NCBI RefSeq assembly: GCF_905220415.1
Contig: NC_059539.1
Span: 5,208,001-5,272,000 of the forward strand
Reading direction: 5' to 3'
Length of the DNA: 64,000 nt
From: Colias croceus
Lineage: Eukaryota; Arthropoda; Insecta; Lepidoptera; Pieridae
Part shown: in pieces, positions 1 to 12,100 of the stretch
How positions within the stretch are numbered: position 1 is the first letter of the stretch
Layout: the number at the start of each line of letters is the position of its first letter
Position numbers and translations under genes: made by a program
Notes under the pieces: model-generated
Databases searched by the model: none
What the model saw: the letters and a program-made list of their open reading frames with translations, nothing else
What the model was told of the DNA's origin: nothing

Positions 1-3000
1 TATAAATTGAGTAAATTGTTTACATTAAAAGTAAGCGGATTAAAATATTTATTTGAGCGCGGCAACTGGAAGCGCAACTCTTTGGAATGTGCAATTCCTT
101 TCTTATTTCATAACGCAATCTCCTCGGTTTCTTATCTCACTACGAACATATCTCGCCCCAGCTCTTGGAGAAAATCATCCAATATAAAATCGGTTTAATT
201 TGCGCTTTTCGCACTCAATGGGATGGAATAATATCAGGCAATTTGGTTACCGCTGGCATAAATATGGCGGGCCGCGCTGTAATTGTAACGCGAGCAATTC
301 GCGCCTCGTAACGACCAAGGAGAGAAAACTTAGCCCGTTACCGAACGCGATGGACAACCAGAGGGCTACGCTCCGGCGACCTCCCTTCGGCGAACAGCCT
401 CTCGCATCTCGATCCAAAACCACCAAGCAAATATTTTCTATGGTCGAATAAGACTGTAATTACCAAAACGGTATTTTAATTAACATTATAATTAGAACAT
501 ACCATTGACAAATATTCACAGAAATGATTGTTATAATATTATGTTTAGCTGAATATTAACATAGTCAACGCGTATTTTTCGCTTTGTATCATTTCCACTG
601 GAGCATAGTGAATTAAGCATAATAGAATGACGAAATGTCATTTTCTGACCCTTCCGCGATTCATGCGCAGAATTTAAAATCGCAAATTAGTCTATATAAA
701 CCTGCGTTGTAATTAAAGTCGGGTGCCGAGCCGCACCGCCCGCGCCGGCCTCCCATCTTTCTTGTCTGGCCTACGAATTAAATACCGAATTGCTTTAGTA
801 ATTCGAAATATATATTCTAGGGAGATCTCAGTTCGATGTAAATCACTTTTACTGTCCCAGTATTCGAGTCCTTAATTCCTAAAAACCTCCCTGAAAAACT
901 AAATTACACGGTTTGCATTTATTTTAATTGAGACATTAGCTAAAATTAAAGATTAAATACACCGTTCCGTGATAGTACCTACCTACATATGAATCTTTAT
1001 ACCTAGTTTGGAAATAATCAACTAAAACACAGAATATGTGTTCTTAAACGGAAAATATTTGTAAGAATTCCTACCAATCGATGATGATGAATTTATAATA
1101 GACATTCATTTTATCATAGTAGAGTTTTTATAATATATTTAGAATATAATATCCACAGACAAAATGAATTAAAAAATAATAATAATTGTGGTTAGGCACG
1201 GCGGGTGTGAATTGAGGCAAGCAACAGTTTACCCAGGAGCAAGCATCCCGGCCACTTCCGTTTGCCACTAGGCACTAGATCCGCTCAAACTCGAACAAAC
1301 ACTCAAATTGCCTTAAGCTTGTTAAACAAGAACTATAAAATTATAGACGGAAATATTCACGCTAAAAAGATTGTAAAAATAAGAACTTTTTAAATTAAAT
1401 AAAGTAAATATTCCATTAATGATCACAGAATCACTAATTACTTGTGAACATTACATTATTACTTGTGTTTTCCTTCAGCTTTATGAAAAAGATGTTTAAA
1501 TATTTCAAACTGTTACTTATTTCATACGGAAATAACTGTATTTGAGATAATATCCTGTAGCGTTATAAATTTTCCTCTATATTGCGGGGATTTACAACAT
1601 CTGCTTTTTGTTACAATTTTTTATTTGTATTTACAATTGCATTTACAACAGTGAATTTTCCGGTTGCATATCACAATAAACGGAACATTTAAACTTATAA
1701 TATTATTTTATATTTTTCAGTGATGATTTCATATTTCAATTGAAGTCTTTCATTTGCCAGGCATGAAAATTTTATTCATACTGAAATTTATTTACTACTA
1801 GAAAAATCTTTTGAGTTTTTATATTTTTGCGACTTAGCAAAAACAAATAGGGTATTTTTATCATGGTGAACTTTATAGGTTCTACTTAATTTTATTTTAT
1901 TAAAAAAGTATTTAAACAGTTGCGATGGAAAAAATTCACGCGGTGTTCTAACATAATATGATAAACGTATTTATTGGAACGAGCGAGACTCTACAATAGT
2001 TACGACGTAGTACAACTCTACAAAACGAGTTACATTTTCAATCTGAAAACCTTAAAAGTATAAAATGAGGAAAGCGTACAAGTGTAGGTACACGAGTTGG
2101 CGAGTTTGTAGCAAACTATGCAATCGTTGTCCAAACATAAGGACACTGGATGCAAAATAAGTTACGAAATTGAGTTGCTGTAGAGTGGCCGCCGCGTGAA
2201 CTGCTGACTAAACTAAATTTCCCAACTTAGTAACACGGGCAATCGAAAAATAGAAAGTTCCACCCGACACGGGATCGAGACTAACTGTGTAACTGGCATT
2301 CTTCAAAGAACTTTAGGTGAGAATTCTCCGAGTTATTTACTTGTTTTCTTTTCATTCTTATAAAAGAGTTAGCCTAAACTACCAAGTTGCGCTTTGCTTA
2401 TGAATACATCAAATGGAGGATACTGTTTCGGTATGGAAACTTGGGTTATCCTTAAATGAACTTTTCGAATCTTGGAGATACTTTTGTAGTTATAGATTTG
2501 CATGTAATTTTCTGTGGGCATAATTATTTTATTTTAATAAAAGTCGACTTTAATCAAATTAATAAGAACATAAAAGTTGTAAGCTCTTCAACATACAAAA
2601 TAATGAAATACTAATCTATTTCAAAAGGTAAATATGTTTAATCATTTAATAATGCATCAACTTTATATTCATTATACATTTATATTAGAAAAATAAATAG
2701 TATGACTTCAATTTTCATATTATGCGCCTCTCCATACATAAAATATCGATTTTCCCTCTGCTAAAAAGAAGAGAATAACAAAATAACGAAGTATAAGGTT
2801 CCGCCTAATTCCTCGCAAAACTACTCCACTATGAAATGACACTAGGCTCCTTTCAAAGCATGCTCTTTTCGAAGTGGCACTTAACGCAACAGAATAAACA
2901 GAGGTGGAGTTAAGTAAACACGGAAACTCCATCCAGACGGTTTATACGCCCGGGGTCATTCTAGTTTCATTACCAATACCTCACCCTCATAACTTATTCA

Positions 3001-6000
3001 GTTTAGGCCAGGTAACGCGTTTTTGCATCGAATTTATTACCTTATGTGTCGTACTTTCCGTTAAAATTGTCCCATTTTCGTTAAACTTGAGTAAAATGAC
3101 AAGGGTACGACATGATGAATTTCGGAGACAAGGAAAAATATTGTACAGGAACTAACTTTTATTATCTAATTTAATATCAAATCTCATTTTTATTTCCTAG
3201 CCGCTTGCCACGGCTACGCCCGGGTAGACATAGGTTATAAAAGCTCTTTCTCTTATATTTCTGTTAATTGATGAATTTTCATGATCGGATTAATCTGAAG
3301 ATTACTCTACATACAAACTTGGAAACATTAACTCTCCTTAATATTAATAAACATTATACTTTAAATAAATCAATGATTCAAATCGTAAAATACAAACAAG
3401 AAATATCTATTTGGTTTTATAAAGTGTGAATACAATGTTTCATATTGAGGCGCGTAAACAAACGCGTAGCTCACATGACGAGTACTTCCTCCACCCAAAG
3501 CACTTAGGTAATAAAACGAAGAAAGTAGTTTTAAGTAAGCCCGCGACAGCTATTGCGGCCCCTTATTACCCGCTACAAAACCCTCCTTATTACATGAGAC
3601 AAACAAGTTATTCGTTTCAAATTGAAAACTTTCTACCCCACTAGCCATACTGGGGCGGTGGCCTATAAATTCTGCCAATTTTGTTTTATTTCGCCATGCA
3701 GGCACGGTAATAAAAGTAAGCTGGACGTGAGACAAAGCCTCTAGCCGGGATTACGCGGCCATCGCAATGGATCACTGCAGCCTGTGATATGGTGTCTAAA
3801 CAACGGCACCTGACTAACTGGATGCAATGTAATATATTATGTAACTACATCTGTAACACGACCTGTAAGTGCCGGTGATGAGGTTACAATTACCTCTGTC
3901 TCGACCGGTAGGTATTTGAGATGAAGAGATGACTTATGGACTGAAATGCATCATACAGAATAATTTATGCGTTTTAATTGTTACAAACTTTTCTGTCAAT
4001 AAACTTAGATAATATTTTTTTATTCAACTGCGGCAGTGCCCAATTTACAGTGTTTAAGTTTCAATTTTCATAGCCCTGAATAATGTATTTTAAATAATAT
4101 GTTTCAAGTCTTCATATAGTCGACTTGCTTAAACGTGTATAAATTAGAATTCTAAGATACTATTTTAAATTGAAAGCAGTTGAGTTCATTTATTTTAATA
4201 CAACAGCTGGTACGGCAGGTGAATTCGGCGCTTTTAAGAAACAACGATTATTAACAGCACTAAGAAGGCAAGTTCCATTCCATTCTTCCTTCATTACACA
4301 TTTTTCTTTAAATGCTCGGGATGTTGTAGCATTTTAAAGGTAATACTAGAAAAGCTCCACTCACCTTGGGAAACTGTGCCACGATAAAATGCTAAAGAGT
4401 GTATGCTCATAAATTGAATGTACAGAATGAATTACACTATTCTTGGAACATGCTTGTTGATAATAATATAAACATAACGATCTTGCTCTTTGTTAATATG
4501 TCAGAGAACTCATACTCAGCTTCATATATTGATGCTCTTTCATAATTATTATTTACTGTTGTTAAAACTTCTAGAACCAGCTATTTTTTAACTCCCTTAT
4601 TATTTGGAAATATAATATGAATTGTATTTACTTATTAATATCTTCGTAAAATTCCTACAGTTTTCTCGACCAATTTAATGATATAAATTAATTGAGTCGT
4701 ACATTTTCTCTCTTATAATCCGTTATGTATCATCTTCATAAGGATTCAGTAACAAAATTTTCATAAGACGATCAGTGGTTAATCCTGGATACACTCCAAT
4801 CCCATCTAGAGTTGGCATTTTTAGAAAGGCCGCATGTGTGATCTCCACTGCAGACTCATTGTTCTTATCCATTCCATATGGAACGTGTCGAGTAAGCACA
4901 AGTATTCGACTCGTTCGAGTAAACAACGCCATTCGTTTATTTTGACCGCGTGTTTCTTTAATTTTATCACGAAAGCTTTCCAAAATAAACTTCAAGTTTA
5001 TATGAGCTCCTCTTTGAAATTTTCTAGTTTCTTAGTTTCATTACCAGAACAGGTGCGAATAGTATTTGCATGATGAACAAACTACAATCGTAAAACACGA
5101 ACAAGTTTGCATGCGGTTATTGCTAGAACGGGAAAAATAAACTGCACACAAACAAAATAAAGGGTAATATTATTATGCAATGTTTCAAACGAAATACCGC
5201 CTGTTTTACGAATAGCATCGCAAACATTTTGCTGTGTCCGACGGTTATGATCCGTCGTTGAACGTCACGCCAAATTTGGTCCCCTCATAAAAATAAAAAG
5301 CAAAACAGACTGTGATAAAACACGCCGGGGATCGTAGTTTAAACCACATAAGAGAGTTAAAGTATAAAATTTTAGTAAGATTTTAGTATCGCTCTCAGGA
5401 AGACTTAAAATTTTATATCATGGTTTTACACAAAACACGTCAAAGAACCTTTTTGACCTAAAAAAGGTGTAACAATACTATTTCAACATTTAAAATAACA
5501 TCCTATGATCTTGCATGGTGTGAGTCATTCATAATAAATTTCTTTCAACAATTAACCAGAACATTATACTGCACTAAATGTTTACAACATAATCACTAGA
5601 CCGTAGTCCATCAAAATGTAAACCCGTAAACGTAAACCTGACAATAAAGAAATACTAAACAAAGCTCATAAAACTACTATTATCAATATCAAGCTCAATT
5701 GGATAGCTGAAACAATAAAGTCACAAAACCTAATGTGCGACAAGAAAGAGCGTGGAAGCCAATTAATTTTTGCTGAGACTACGGTTTATGTTTTCCCGGA
5801 TAAATAAGGAGATTTAGCGGCGGCGCCCGGGGCAGCCTCATAAAATGGCTAGCTCGTAACCTGGCTTGACCGGCGGCCTTACTAGCTTTTCTCGACAGAA
5901 TTCACACTATAAATTATAAGATGTCGTACGATCAATGTATTAAAATAGCTTATGTTAAGTAGATAGTTTTGTTGCTGATGTACTTTAACCTTACATAATA

Positions 6001-8400
6001 TTAATTTTGACACTAATTTAATCCAATTAATGCATATTGTTGGAATTAATTAGTTGATTGCAATATAAAACTTAATTTGGGAGATGATTCCTTAGATCGT
6101 GGTTGGCTTAAAAGCTATTTGAGAATACTTATATTTATTTTTTGATACGTTTATTTAATTTCAAAATGTTCATATTTGTAGAGTTAAAATAACTACATAG
6201 TAAAAAGTCATTCAGTTGCATTTTATTTTACTGAAGTAGGAGCGGCCGGGTGATGACTAAATAATGACTAGGATAACGCAGTTTTATTGCTGCCTCCGTG
6301 TTGCGAATATATAAATGAACCCTCAAGGGAGTGTTAAAGACGCCGCCGAAGAACTCCTGACGAAACAAGTCGGGCTCAGAGAAATAGCGCCGTAAACCTC
6401 CCTCTACCCACCGAGACTAAGACGTCATTTTGTCTTTCTAACCAAAATGTTGTCTAGACGGGACCATGTATAAAACACGTTACGCCGCTGGCGAATCAAT
6501 TTATTATCAACCAAATAATGAGGTCAGTAATGTGAGGCGAATACGTTGTAAAATTATTATACGACGGACTATTTATTAGCCCGAAATAAATTAATAATGT
6601 CATATTTAAAAAGTAATAAAACTTTTGTGGAGTTTCGGAAACGTCATATCACGAATATTTTACGTTATAACGGAGTACGGGACGATTTAATTTCTTTCGT
6701 AGATCTTTTTATGGGCCTGACACGGACAATTAATCTTCACTGCGAAACGTGTGAACTCTGCTCTAAAGTATTATCTAAATAAGCTTTGGACTTTATCAAA
6801 ACACTGCGTGGCTTTGTTTAAAAAATTGTAAGGATCGCAATAATATTTTAATGAGCGATAAACAGAGGAAAGAAGTCCGTAATCAAATGTGAATGCTCAA
6901 ATGTAAATTATTAAAAGTTTAATTGTATTCCGGAGCTCGACTCCTCAGCCGTAAAGAAGCCGTGAGGCGCCTTTGATACACTATTAATGCAATTGTTCGA
7001 AAACAGAGCGAGGCAATAAAATTTAGCCTTCAGGTGGAATATTCCACTCCACTTTGCCCCTTAGGCTATAATTTTTCGCATTGCGGATTTTAACAAACGT
7101 GTTTCTTTACTTTGTTTTATTTCTTGGCGCAAATGAGGCGGTACTTAACTAAACTTAGTTTGTAGGAAAATCTCGTGTTGTACTTTTTTGGAATCATTGG
7201 ATCATTTTTAAAAATTTGAGATTAACCTTTTTGTATTTCCAAAAATGAACTAAAAGAGGCGAAAGCTCGCAGCAGCTTCGTTTGATTACAATAATATCAT
7301 GTAAATTTTATAAATTAGATTGTAAAACAACTGCATTAACTATACTGTGAGATGTAGGTACTTTCAGTATTCTTTATAAGTATATTTACATGAAAAATCT
7401 AGTACAATAACCTGTTCGGATTTATTCAGTGTACAAATCAATGATGGATGAATCAGTGATTTGAATATTGGCAACAGATAAACAGAATGAATAAGTTACA
7501 TTGTGTGTCCGATAAAAATATTTTGTCTGCAATGATACTATCATAAATAAATATCAAGAATTATTGTTCATTTTGTTCAAGAAGTTATTTTTATTTATAT
7601 ATTTCTTTTCTTTACTGCATATTTTTATAAATTTAAGGCAAACTAAAACAACTATTAAAAAATAATATTTTATTATATTGCTTTTACTATACACGGAAAA
7701 GTATTAAATATAATCCTTGAAAATCCTAACTAGGCATATGTACAAAATATTTGATAATTTTATGATTTTATAACTAACTGTCTTACTAATAAAATGATAC
7801 TCATTCGCTTTGCAATGGATTAGTTATTGCAATAACCTGTCTTGTTTTTATGATTGACGTTTCATGAGAGCAAGAGCAGGACAAAGCTATGGTAGAAAAT
7901 TTATCCGTTGTTTAACTTTTTATTAGCAAGGCCGTAAATGTATATTAGTTTAATAACAATAACAATAATGACTGATATGATGATTAATTAGCTCAATAAA
8001 ATTATCTAAATACATACATGTTATCACAAACATCGAATCGAAGTTAATACAAACATTAACTTTAATCAATTGTTACTACTTTAAATACAAATATATACGA
8101 TAAATTTTTACAAGACGTATTTAATACGTTAATATTTGAAATATAATCTTTGGAAAGTCTAGTGCAGTCAAGTTACGATACTTTTGCCACTCGTGCCACA
8201 TTACACTTTATGCGCATCTATAACTTAAAGGTATCAACATCGACTTACATCTCAAATCTGATTTTCATGGAACACTATCATTGAGATACTCTCGAATCAT
8301 TCCACTACTTCATCGGTATGATAAAGTAACTTTCTTTTCGAATCAGTTTTTGAACGTATATTTGCCTCTGTTAAATCCTATAGTTGTATTTTTCCCTGTC
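1..8400. other. Gene-poor 5' region, no supported exon
   Basis: No exon with a recognisable protein family was found on either strand. The open frames here are short (under 95 codons). The stretch is AT-rich with scattered GC-richer patches near 240-440, 720-770, 5815-5880, 6240-6420 and 6930-7060, which could be regulatory or repeat-derived. The minus-strand RhoGEF gene ends somewhere at or below about 8.4 kb, so part of this region may be its 3' UTR or further 3' exons. Confidence 0.4.
4723..4995 (-). other. Unrecognised 90-codon open frame
   Basis: A minus-strand open frame starts with ATG and ends in YEDDT-stop. It is the most protein-like frame in the first 8 kb: mixed composition, with TRHVPYGMD and MPTLDGIGVYPGLTTDRLM segments. 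I do not recognise the family. A 'CTGCAG' followed by TGGAGATC inside it could be a splice acceptor, so it might be a 3' exon rather than a single-exon gene. It could equally be a decayed transposon fragment or chance. Confidence 0.18.
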
Positions 8401-8430
8401 GTTTAATTCAGATGCATCAAGCGCCTGACC

Positions 8431-8498
8431 TCATTCACAATACCAAGTCGTTCTTCGAAATTTCTTGTCTCCCGAACGACGAACTTCGCCAGGCACGC
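8431..8498 (-). CDS. Candidate terminal exon of the RhoGEF
   Basis: Downstream of exon 7 the minus strand shows TTCTCTCAGAG followed by a GC-richer stretch. With the second AG (exon from 8498) the phase fits and the frame reads CVPGEVRRSGDKKFRRTTW, YCE, stop. With the first AG (exon from 8500) the junction creates TAG and the protein would end at DDK. A third frame (ACLAKFVVRETRNFEERLG...) is longer but out of phase. No homology was recognised. Confidence 0.3.
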
Positions 8499-9040
8499 CT
8501 CTGAGAGAATTATCTGAAATGAAAGAACAATTGCTTTATATTTCTATTGAAATCGCTTTATATTTACACAAAAGTTCAGAATTCAGCGGAATAGAATTTG
8601 CTTTAAAATGTTATTATATAAAACTAGTATGGTCAAACGTGGAATAATAAGCCGCCTAATTAGAAATGAACACCAAACATACCATACAACATATAATAAC
8701 TCCTCATTTGACCACACTAACGTACCCGATGACAAACATAATAAAAACGAAACAAAAATAAAAGTAAGAAAAAGGCAAACACACAAATAGAATATTCGGA
8801 AAGAAGTGTGAAGAAGGTGCATAAAACCAAACGCAACCAATGCTTTGAACCCAATTCCCAAATTTTAATAGTACTGACCTACAAAGCAACTCATGGGTGC
8901 ACTTCTACGAGAACAAAACCATCTAACAGACCTGGAGGAAAGATTTCTACTTAATTAATAAAATATTGTCTTCAATATTCGTTTTAGTGACAGTAAGCGT
9001 ATGGATACGTCATGTACTAGAAAACCTTCAGTGTACTTAC

Positions 9041-9130
9041 ATTTATCGTCCTTGCCCTCAGTTTCTGTGGACTCTTGACTGTCCATAGACACCATGGAAA
9101 CTCGTTTACTACGCTGTTGCAGTAAAAGTT
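9041..9130 (-). CDS. RhoGEF exon 7: polar post-PH tail
   Basis: After the acceptor TTTTTACAG the exon reads, in phase with the PH exon, ELLLQQRSKRVSMVSMDSQE followed by STETEGKDDK, then donor T|GTAAGT. The PH helix therefore continues into a Ser/Thr/Glu-rich tail with possible basophilic kinase sites (KRVSMVS). It ends in phase 1, so at least one more exon follows at lower coordinates. Confidence 0.82.
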
Positions 9131-12100
9131 CTGTAAAAAGACATTTATTCTTTAATATTTTCTTTCATTCTGACTCACGAAGTTTCGTTCGAAATTTTCG
9201 AGCATGATATTTATATTTATAATTAACATATTGACCAATAAAGAAAATACTATATTTCTGAACTATTGCAAATTTATAAGCTATGAGAACTTTTATGAAA
9301 ATTTTAAATGAAGTGTTAAGTATTTTTGAGTGTAGAAGTAAAGGTCTATGATGTTAATTTCCATCTACAAGTAAAACCACTTAAATATATCCGGTTATTA
9401 TGAAAAAAAGGTCATGGTCCTGCAATATCATAACTGATAATATTTACAGCATTACATTTGGTACAATCATACTATAAGTATTTATTGGTGTACCGGATAT
9501 CTTACTAGATAGAAATTGATAAACATACGACAAATCGATAATTCGAACGATTACGAAGCAATCGGTAGGAATACATAGGATGGATATTTATCTGATAAAT
9601 CATATTTTTGTATGTTCCAATCAATATTTTAAAATAAATACGCAATTCTACATTTATGAGCCTAAATCCAAGGACGACCAAACAAAAATCAATAATATAA
9701 TTATTATATGTAACATTTTTTCTGGTTCTGCCACATGTAAATTGTTTTTTCTCAACAATAAGCCACTGTTTTATTTGATATTTAAATCTGTTTATGGATT
9801 TTTCTTGTATAGATAATATCTCCAATGGATGTCTCCTTTCATTATGGCAAGTCTCATTGGTCTCGTTATAGTGTTCGGTAAAGGCATTGATTAGCTATCA
9901 AATTAATAGCGACCCCATTTTTATGATTTGAAGTCTTTTGGTGGACTAGTAGGCTAATAATATATAATAACAATTTTACGAAAAAAAATTCATACGGTAA
10001 ATAATTATAATGAACTCAGAATCTAAGAATAAATTAAATTAAATTAAAAATAACTTATTTTATGTACAAGTAACGACCTAGAAGCAAATATCATGTCGAG
10101 GCCGCACCTGTCTAAATACATGTGATAACGCCGCACCTGATAATAACGATAATTTTCAACCTAGGGCCTCACAGTATTGATTACCTCCACCACAATATAA
10201 ACCTAAACAACATACAATTTAACAGGTTAATTATGAAATCTATTAATAGCCAATACACTCATTCGAATTCTAAATTGTTTATTGTAATAAAGTCAAAATA
10301 CAGATTGTTTCGCCGATGGCAATGTAAATATTATAACATTCTCACATTGAAATCCAATAAAGAAGGAAAACGAGGTTCTTGTTGATAAACCGAAACTCAA
10401 TACCGCAATCGAGGACTCGATTCGTGTACTTATTGCTATTATCTAGCAATGCTGTATAGAAAGAGTATGACAATAAAAGTCGATTAATTTCGATTCTAAC
10501 CAGTTTTCTTTCGATAACACGCATCGAAACTGTAATCAGTAACACAACCTCGATTACATGTAATATGTGAGTCATAGTTGGTGACATATTCCCTATAGTA
10601 CCGACGTTTCGCAGAGGACAAAAGGCTATTGTTTTTTTAAAAATTGCATTTGCTGTTACATATCGTTTGTGACTAAGACGTTTTTGCATATTAACTGGAT
10701 TTAAAATATCGTCGTTTCCTCAAATAGCTATAGAATATAGAATTAATAACATATACTCAACGCATGAAGACCAAAAATAAATTCTGTGTATATATATATT
10801 ATATGTAACATAACAATAACAATGAACGTTGTTCAAGTCATAAAATAAAAGATGTTTTCATAACGTCATACATTTATGCAAGTGTTCTAAATACGTCGCA
10901 TATCAAATAAGAAAAAGATCAATGCGGAATAAAAAGTTCGCTTCCTGTCGTTCCCACAGACTCCGACGCATCGAGTGCACATGCAACTCAACTGGCACCC
11001 AATAAAACACAGTCATCGACCCCGCATGCGTCAACCGACCGACGATAAGGACCCTGCCCTCTTCCCTCACGTACCAAGACGGGAGCAGATGACGATCAAT
11101 TAAAAAAGTTTGCCCGCATTAACTACACTCAAATTACTTCCACCAGATGTACCACAAAATTCTTCATACACTAACTTAATTACGATACGCTTTTCGCGAT
11201 AAGATTGGTGTAACACGCTGTCAATTCGTTTTGTTGGTGAGTGGTGAGGCTGGTGGAGCGGAAAATTAACTTAAATTGTTAATAATAATCCGGCATATAA
11301 ATCGTGTGCTGCGGTTACCGAATCAGTGGACGTATAATGAAATCCAAACATAACGCGCATGATATGATTTGTGAGGAGCGAAACGCTCCCGTGACAAGTT
11401 CCTGCCACGCGTTGTGCTCTATTCATCTTTGCTTGCAACTACTTATGCAACCAACAACTCATTGTGATAACAAATTGACAAAATGTGCATTCGTGATCCG
11501 TAGTTCACTCTTACAAATACAAATAATGTTTATGACTTTTTTGCTCATTTACCACAAATGACTTGTTTGCCTTAACCTACAATTTTTCTCAGAAGTGTTC
11601 TATAATTTTCATAAATTAAACTATACTTAATATCACGTCATCGTTAATAACAATTATGAAGTAATTGCATTGATCTAAATAAGATTTATTGTTACAGAAA
11701 ACATGAAAGAAATCTATTTGTATGAAGAGATAAATATCAATCCAAGTAAACACAAGTAAATTACTATTGGGAGAAATATTATTTTATTATAACAAAACCA
11801 ATAAATACTGACAAATGATAAAAGGCCTAATGGGAATACAAACGTAATTAACTTTTATCTCTAAATTACCTTCTCTATATACCGACTTTGATGCGTAATT
11901 TATTGTATGATTTGTATTGTCATACCTTTTTTCTGCATAGCCTGTTCCCAAAGCAACGAAGTTATCTCCTCGACCCAACCGTTCCTTATCGCTGAATCTC
12001 TTGTCTCCAATTTGTATGACTTGAGATTTCTCTTCTTGTACCAAATGCTGAATTTGTACTGGTCATGCTCTTTTGCCGTTATGCCAAGATCGTCGACCGG

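Noticed and set aside
200..451. Plus-strand 83-codon frame in a GC-rich patch
   Set aside because: No recognisable domain, no splice context; composition follows the GC-rich patch.
9505..9825. 106-codon minus-strand frame
   Set aside because: AT-rich composition (Ile, Tyr, Asn) expected by chance; no family recognised.
10342..10689. 115-codon minus-strand frame in a RhoGEF intron
   Set aside because: No domain recognised and no phase fit with the flanking exons 6 and 7.
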